NCBI GenBank assembly: GCA_050955105.1
Contig: JBPBQZ010000085.1
Coordinates: forward strand, 1 to 64,000
Reading direction: 5' to 3'
DNA length: 64,000 nt
Source: JBPBQZ01 sp050955105
Lineage (GTDB): Bacteria > Pseudomonadota > Gammaproteobacteria > Burkholderiales > Burkholderiaceae
Of this stretch, positions 60,577 to 64,000 are shown piece by piece; position 1 is the first letter of the stretch, and every line of letters begins with the position of its first letter. The position numbers and the translations under genes were made by a program. The notes below the pieces were generated by a model. It was not told the DNA's origin, did no database searches, and was given only the letters and a program-made list of their open reading frames with translations.

Positions 60577-60635
60577 ATTTCGAGACGCAGCGATGGCGGG
60601 GCGTTTTCCAGCGATTGCCCGGGGCGTCTCGAAAT
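60577..60635. repeat. 12-bp inverted repeat in the divergent gap
   Basis: ATTTCGAGACGC (60577-60588) and GCGTCTCGAAAT (60624-60635) are perfect inverted copies 35 bp apart. They lie in the 336-bp region between the Rieske oxygenase and molybdoenzyme genes (60488-60823), which holds no gene I recognise. They could be operators, or two copies of the TTTCGAGA word that is frequent in this window. Confidence 0.5.
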
Positions 60636-60823
60636 TGTCGGCGCCGACGGCATCCTGATTGGCGTCATATACTGGTTCTTCACGCAACGCCAAGCAGAAC
60701 GCCAACGCCGCGCCAGCAACGCCACGCTCGGCCAATGTCGTCATCATCAGCACTTCGCCGCGCCGCCAGCCGTCCGTGCGACGCCGCATCGTCCCCCACG
60801 CTTCTTCCGCAGGAGATTGCTCG

Positions 60824-61471
60824 ATGCAATACCCAGCCCCAGCTCCACAGACAAAGCCGCCGCACGGCACCGCCCAGCGCCGCATCGATCCGCCGGCAGG
60901 CGAGCCGCCGCTTGCCGGCGCGCCGGACGATGCCGCGCCGGCTCCCGACGCGTTTGCCAGCCAGGCTGCGGAGGTGCTGGCGCCGGTGGCCGCGCCGCGC
61001 GCCGATGCGACGCCCACGGCCAAGCTGAGCGTCAACGGCAAGGATTACTCGCTGCCGCTCGATCCGCGCACCACGCTGCTCGATGCGCTGCGTGAACACC
61101 TGCACCTTACCGGTACCAAAAAAGGTTGTGACCACGGCCAATGCGGCGCCTGCACCGTGCACGTCAACGGACGCCGCGTCAACGCCTGTCTGTGCCTGGC
61201 GGCGAACCACGAAGGCGACGCCATCACCACCATCGAAGGCATAGGCTCACTGGCGGATTTGCATCCGCTGCAGGCGGCATTCGTCGAATGCGATGGCTAT
61301 CAATGCGGCTACTGCACGTCCGGGCAACTGATGTCCGCCGTGGCATTGCTCGATGAACCGATCGGGCCCACCGATGCCGATGTGCGCGAGGCCATGAGCG
61401 GCAATCTATGCCGATGCGGTGCCTACCAAAATATCGTGGCGGCGATCCAGATCGTGCGCGGCAAAGCCTGA
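60824..61471 (+). CDS. Molybdoenzyme [2Fe-2S] subunit (PaoA-like)
   Basis: 215 residues. The C-terminal 150 carry two [2Fe-2S] clusters: GCDHGQCGACTVHVNGRRVNAC for the plant-type one, split here as GCDHGQCGAC and RRVNAC, and CGYCTSGQ with LCRCGAY for the second. The N-terminal 60 residues are Pro/Ala-rich without a hydrophobic segment or a twin-arginine motif, unlike periplasmic PaoA. AGGAG precedes the ATG at 60824. It is the electron-transfer subunit of a xanthine oxidase-family aldehyde or N-heterocycle dehydrogenase. Confidence 0.9.
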   Translation: MQYPAPAPQTKPPHGTAQRRIDPPAGEPPLAGAPDDAAPAPDAFASQAAEVLAPVAAPRADATPTAKLSVNGKDYSLPLDPRTTLLDALREHLHLTGTKKGCDHGQCGACTVHVNGRRVNACLCLAANHEGDAITTIEGIGSLADLHPLQAAFVECDGYQCGYCTSGQLMSAVALLDEPIGPTDADVREAMSGNLCRCGAYQNIVAAIQIVRGKA

Positions 61472-61483
61472 GGGGGCGATTTC

Positions 61484-62506
61484 GTGGAACTATTCGAGCT
61501 ATCGCGAGCGAACAACGTACCCGAGGCGGTTGCCGCGGGGGCTGCTTCTCACACTGCCCAACAGGGCGCCGACGTGCGCTTTCTGGCTGGCGGCACGACG
61601 CTGCTGGACTTGATGAAACTGAACGTCGAACGGCCGGCGCGCGTCGTCGATATCAGCCGACTGCCGCTGAACCGCGTCGAAGCGACGGCCGATGGCGGCG
61701 TAAAGATCGGTGCCACTGTGCGCAACGCCGATCTGGCCCAGCATCCGTTGATTCGCGAGGCCTATCCAGTGTTGTCACAGGCGCTGCTTGCCGGCGCCTC
61801 CGCACAGTTGCGCAATATGGCGACCACCGGCGGCAATCTGCTGCAGCGCACGCGTTGCGTCTATTTTCGAGATACGGCAAGCGCCTGCAACAAGCGCGAG
61901 CCGGGATCGGGTTGCTCGGCCATCGGCGGCTTCAATCGCACGCAGGCCATTCTGGGCGTCAGCGAGCACTGCATCGCCAGCAACCCGTCCGACATGAACG
62001 TTGCCCTGATGGCGCTCGAGGCCACGCTGGAGATTCACGGCAAGCAGGGCGTGCGGCAGGTGCCGATCGGTGATTTCTATCTGTTGCCCGGTGACGCGCC
62101 GGAGCGTGAAACCGTGCTGGAGTCGGGCGATCTGATTACTCAAGTTAGTTTGCCGCCGCTGGCGCCGCACAGCCGCTCGGTCTATTTGAAGCTGCGCGAT
62201 CGTGCCTCGTATGAATTCGCGCTGGCGTCGGCCGCTGTAGTCGTGCAGGCAAGCCCGGCAGTCGACGGTGCCGAGGGCGCGATAACGCACGCACGGGTCG
62301 CCCTCGGTGGCGTGGGCACGCGGCCCTGGCGCTCACCGGAAGCAGAAGCCGTATTACTTGGCGCCGCGCCCAGCGCCGAGACCTTCGCGCGTGCCGCTGC
62401 CGCGGCGGTAGCCGATGCGCGGCCGCAGAGCCAGAACGCTTTCAAGATCGAGCTGGTGCAGCGCTGCTTGATCCATGCCTTGAAGCTCGCTACCCAGACC
62501 GCTTGA
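61484..62506 (+). CDS. Molybdoenzyme FAD subunit (PaoB-like)
   Basis: 340 residues starting with GTG after AGGGGG. FAD-binding motifs are FLAGGTTLLDLMKLN and GATVRNADLAQHPLI, then ATTGGNLLQRTRC. Four cysteines (C125, C135, C144, C163) in the inserted loop match the [4Fe-4S]-binding loop of PaoB and 4-hydroxybenzoyl-CoA reductase beta. It passes electrons between the iron-sulfur subunit and an acceptor. It lies 12 bp after the first subunit gene and 22 bp before the third. Confidence 0.92.
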   Translation: MELFELSRANNVPEAVAAGAASHTAQQGADVRFLAGGTTLLDLMKLNVERPARVVDISRLPLNRVEATADGGVKIGATVRNADLAQHPLIREAYPVLSQALLAGASAQLRNMATTGGNLLQRTRCVYFRDTASACNKREPGSGCSAIGGFNRTQAILGVSEHCIASNPSDMNVALMALEATLEIHGKQGVRQVPIGDFYLLPGDAPERETVLESGDLITQVSLPPLAPHSRSVYLKLRDRASYEFALASAAVVVQASPAVDGAEGAITHARVALGGVGTRPWRSPEAEAVLLGAAPSAETFARAAAAAVADARPQSQNAFKIELVQRCLIHALKLATQTA

Positions 62507-62528
62507 TCCTGCCAGAGGAAATCCATTC

Positions 62529-64000
62529 ATGCCTACCGCACTCGATACTCTGCAGTCCATTATCGGCAAGCCGCTATCGCGCATCGACGGGCCACTCAAA
62601 GTGACCGGCGGCGCTACTTACACCTCCGACGTCGACATGCCAGGCCTATTGCACGCCGTGCCGGTCTGCAGCAGCATTGCCAGCGGCCGTGTCACGGCGC
62701 TCGAGTTCGCCTCGGCCGAAGCAATGCCGGGCGTGCACGCCGTTTTACACCGTGGCAACATCGGCCGTTTCTATCGGCTGGCCGGCAATTCGATGGACAC
62801 TGGCTACGTCGACGAAGCACGACCGCCATTCGACGACGATGTGATCCGCTATTACGGCCAATATGTGGCGCTCGTGATCGCCGACACCTTCGAGGCCGCC
62901 AGCGCCGCGGCGGCAGCCATCAAAGTCAGCTATGAGGTGGCGCCGCACGATGTCAGCGATGAACTCTCGAGCGAGCGCGAATCTGCCGTGGAAAGCGCAC
63001 GCGGCGATGCGTCCGGCGCCTACGACGCAGCGGCAGTGAAGCTCGACGCCACCTACGTCACGCCCGTGGAAACGCACAACCCGATCGAATTGCACGCCAC
63101 CGTGGCTTACTGGGACGGCGACAGCTACACCTTTTACGAGACAACCCAGGCGATTTCCAATCACCAGGGCGCACTCATGCAGATGCTGGGTTTGCCCAAA
63201 GAGAAAGTGCGCGTGATTTCTCGATATTTGGGCTCAGGCTTCGGCGGCAAATTATGGATGTGGCCGCATTCCCTGCTGGCCGCGGCGGCGACGCGTTCCA
63301 CGGGCCGGCCCGTCAAGCTGGTCATCAGTCGCAAGATGATGTTCCAGAACGTCGGCCACCGCCCCGTCACCCAGCAACGCATGCGCTTGTCCGCCGACGC
63401 CGATGGCAAGCTGACGTCTGTGCGGCATGACTACCTGACGCACACGGCCATCGCCGACGATTACGCGGAAAGCTGCGGCGAGCTCACGCCCGGCCTCTAC
63501 AGCACGCCGAACCTGCGCGTGACTTCGGGCTTGGTGCATCGTCACGTCGGCTCGCCCACCGCCATGCGCGGCCCGGGCGCGGTGCCTGGCCTGTTCGCGC
63601 TGGAATCGGCCATGGACGAGTTGAGCTTTTTGCTGAAACTCGATCCCGTGGCGTTTCGCTTGAAAAACGAGCCGCGCGTCGACGAGAGCACCGGCTTGCC
63701 GTTTTCGTCACGCCATCTGGTGGAATGCCTGAAAACCGGCGCCGAGAAATTCGGCTGGTCGGCGCGCACCCCGGAGATCGGTTCGATGCGGCGCGACGGC
63801 CTTACTCTCGGCTGGGGCGTGGCGGCCTGCAGTTGGCCTGGCGTACGCTTCTCCGCCGCTGCCACCGTGGATTTGCGCGCCGATGGGTCAGCGCGTGTGG
63901 TGTGCGGCACGCAGGACATCGGTACCGGGACTTATACGATCCTGGCGCAATTGGTGGCTTCACAAACCGGCGTGCCGATCGAGCGCATTGAAGTGCAGTT
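62529..64000 (+). CDS. Molybdopterin-binding catalytic subunit (PaoC-like), 3' end missing
   Basis: 490 residues are visible before the window edge; full-length homologues have about 730. IGKPLSRIDGPLKVTGGATY is the usual N-terminus, VETHNPIELHATVAYW and GSGFGGKLWMWPHSLLAAAA are cofactor-region motifs, and MRGPGAVPGLFALESAMDEL follows. It is the site of hydroxylation of an aldehyde or heterocycle using molybdenum cofactor. AGAGGAAATCC precedes the ATG. A maturation factor would be expected beyond the edge. Confidence 0.93.
   Translation, partial: MPTALDTLQSIIGKPLSRIDGPLKVTGGATYTSDVDMPGLLHAVPVCSSIASGRVTALEFASAEAMPGVHAVLHRGNIGRFYRLAGNSMDTGYVDEARPPFDDDVIRYYGQYVALVIADTFEAASAAAAAIKVSYEVAPHDVSDELSSERESAVESARGDASGAYDAAAVKLDATYVTPVETHNPIELHATVAYWDGDSYTFYETTQAISNHQGALMQMLGLPKEKVRVISRYLGSGFGGKLWMWPHSLLAAAATRSTGRPVKLVISRKMMFQNVGHRPVTQQRMRLSADADGKLTSVRHDYLTHTAIADDYAESCGELTPGLYSTPNLRVTSGLVHRHVGSPTAMRGPGAVPGLFALESAMDELSFLLKLDPVAFRLKNEPRVDESTGLPFSSRHLVECLKTGAEKFGWSARTPEIGSMRRDGLTLGWGVAACSWPGVRFSAAATVDLRADGSARVVCGTQDIGTGTYTILAQLVASQTGVPIERIEVQ

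Noticed and set aside
1..64000. Search for CRISPR arrays, tRNA genes, insertion sequences and prophage genes
   Set aside because: No regularly spaced repeats, transposase motifs, integrase genes or tRNA-like folds were seen on either strand by inspection.

Overview
The window is a GC-rich (roughly 60 %), gene-dense bacterial chromosome segment. It has no rRNA, tRNA, phage, insertion sequence or CRISPR array that I could recognise. Gene content points to a metabolically versatile betaproteobacterium, probably of the Burkholderiales. That assignment is inference from gene families, not from a marker gene. The families are urtABCDE with urease, many periplasmic substrate-binding proteins, a MocR regulator, CoA ligases and transferases, a Rieske oxygenase and a PaoABC-type molybdoenzyme.

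Layout: 1-7.7 kb holds the start of an APC permease, a MocR regulator with CTGGACCA-type sites, an iron-sulfur flavoprotein reductase, an M24 metallopeptidase-fold protein, an acyl-CoA synthetase, an ankyrin protein and a CynX-type MFS transporter. From 7.7 to 17.8 kb one long minus-strand operon runs urtA-B-C-D-E-ureE-F-AB-C-G-D (urea ABC transporter plus urease, with fused gamma and beta subunits). Divergently, 18.2-25.9 kb carries amiC-amiR-amiE-moxR-vWA-amiC2-amiR2: two cytoplasmic ligand sensors, each paired with an ANTAR RNA-binding antiterminator, an aliphatic amidase and an AAA+/vWA pair. A NylB-like serine hydrolase follows.

The most striking regulatory feature lies upstream of urtA. 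It combines a near-consensus sigma-54 promoter, a hairpin with an A1/G4 hexanucleotide loop of the kind ANTAR proteins bind, and a strong intrinsic terminator just before the gene. A second terminator precedes amiE behind an extended -10 promoter. This suggests that the AmiC/AmiR sensors gate amide hydrolysis and the whole urea uptake/urease operon by antitermination.

From 27 to 48 kb lie scattered catabolic genes: iron-dependent alcohol dehydrogenase, NtaA-type monooxygenase, two paralogous orphan solute-binding proteins and a third of another type, a single-chain biotin-dependent acyl-CoA carboxylase, a CoA ligase, a CaiB/BaiF CoA-transferase and an MFS transporter. Four promoters here share a TGGT-N3-ACCA palindrome typical of FCD-type GntR regulators, which ties distant genes into one apparent regulon.

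From 48.2 to 59.2 kb a co-directional cluster encodes an aminotransferase, a polar amino acid ABC transporter, a carrier protein lacking its biotin lysine, an SMP-30 lactonase, PxpB-PxpC-PxpA (5-oxoprolinase), an RraA/HMG-type aldolase, an IclR regulator and an SDR protein. The combination fits uptake and breakdown of a gamma-substituted glutamate and its lactam or lactone forms to pyruvate. The window ends with a Rieske oxygenase, and divergently a PaoA-PaoB-PaoC-like molybdenum dehydrogenase whose last gene runs off the edge.
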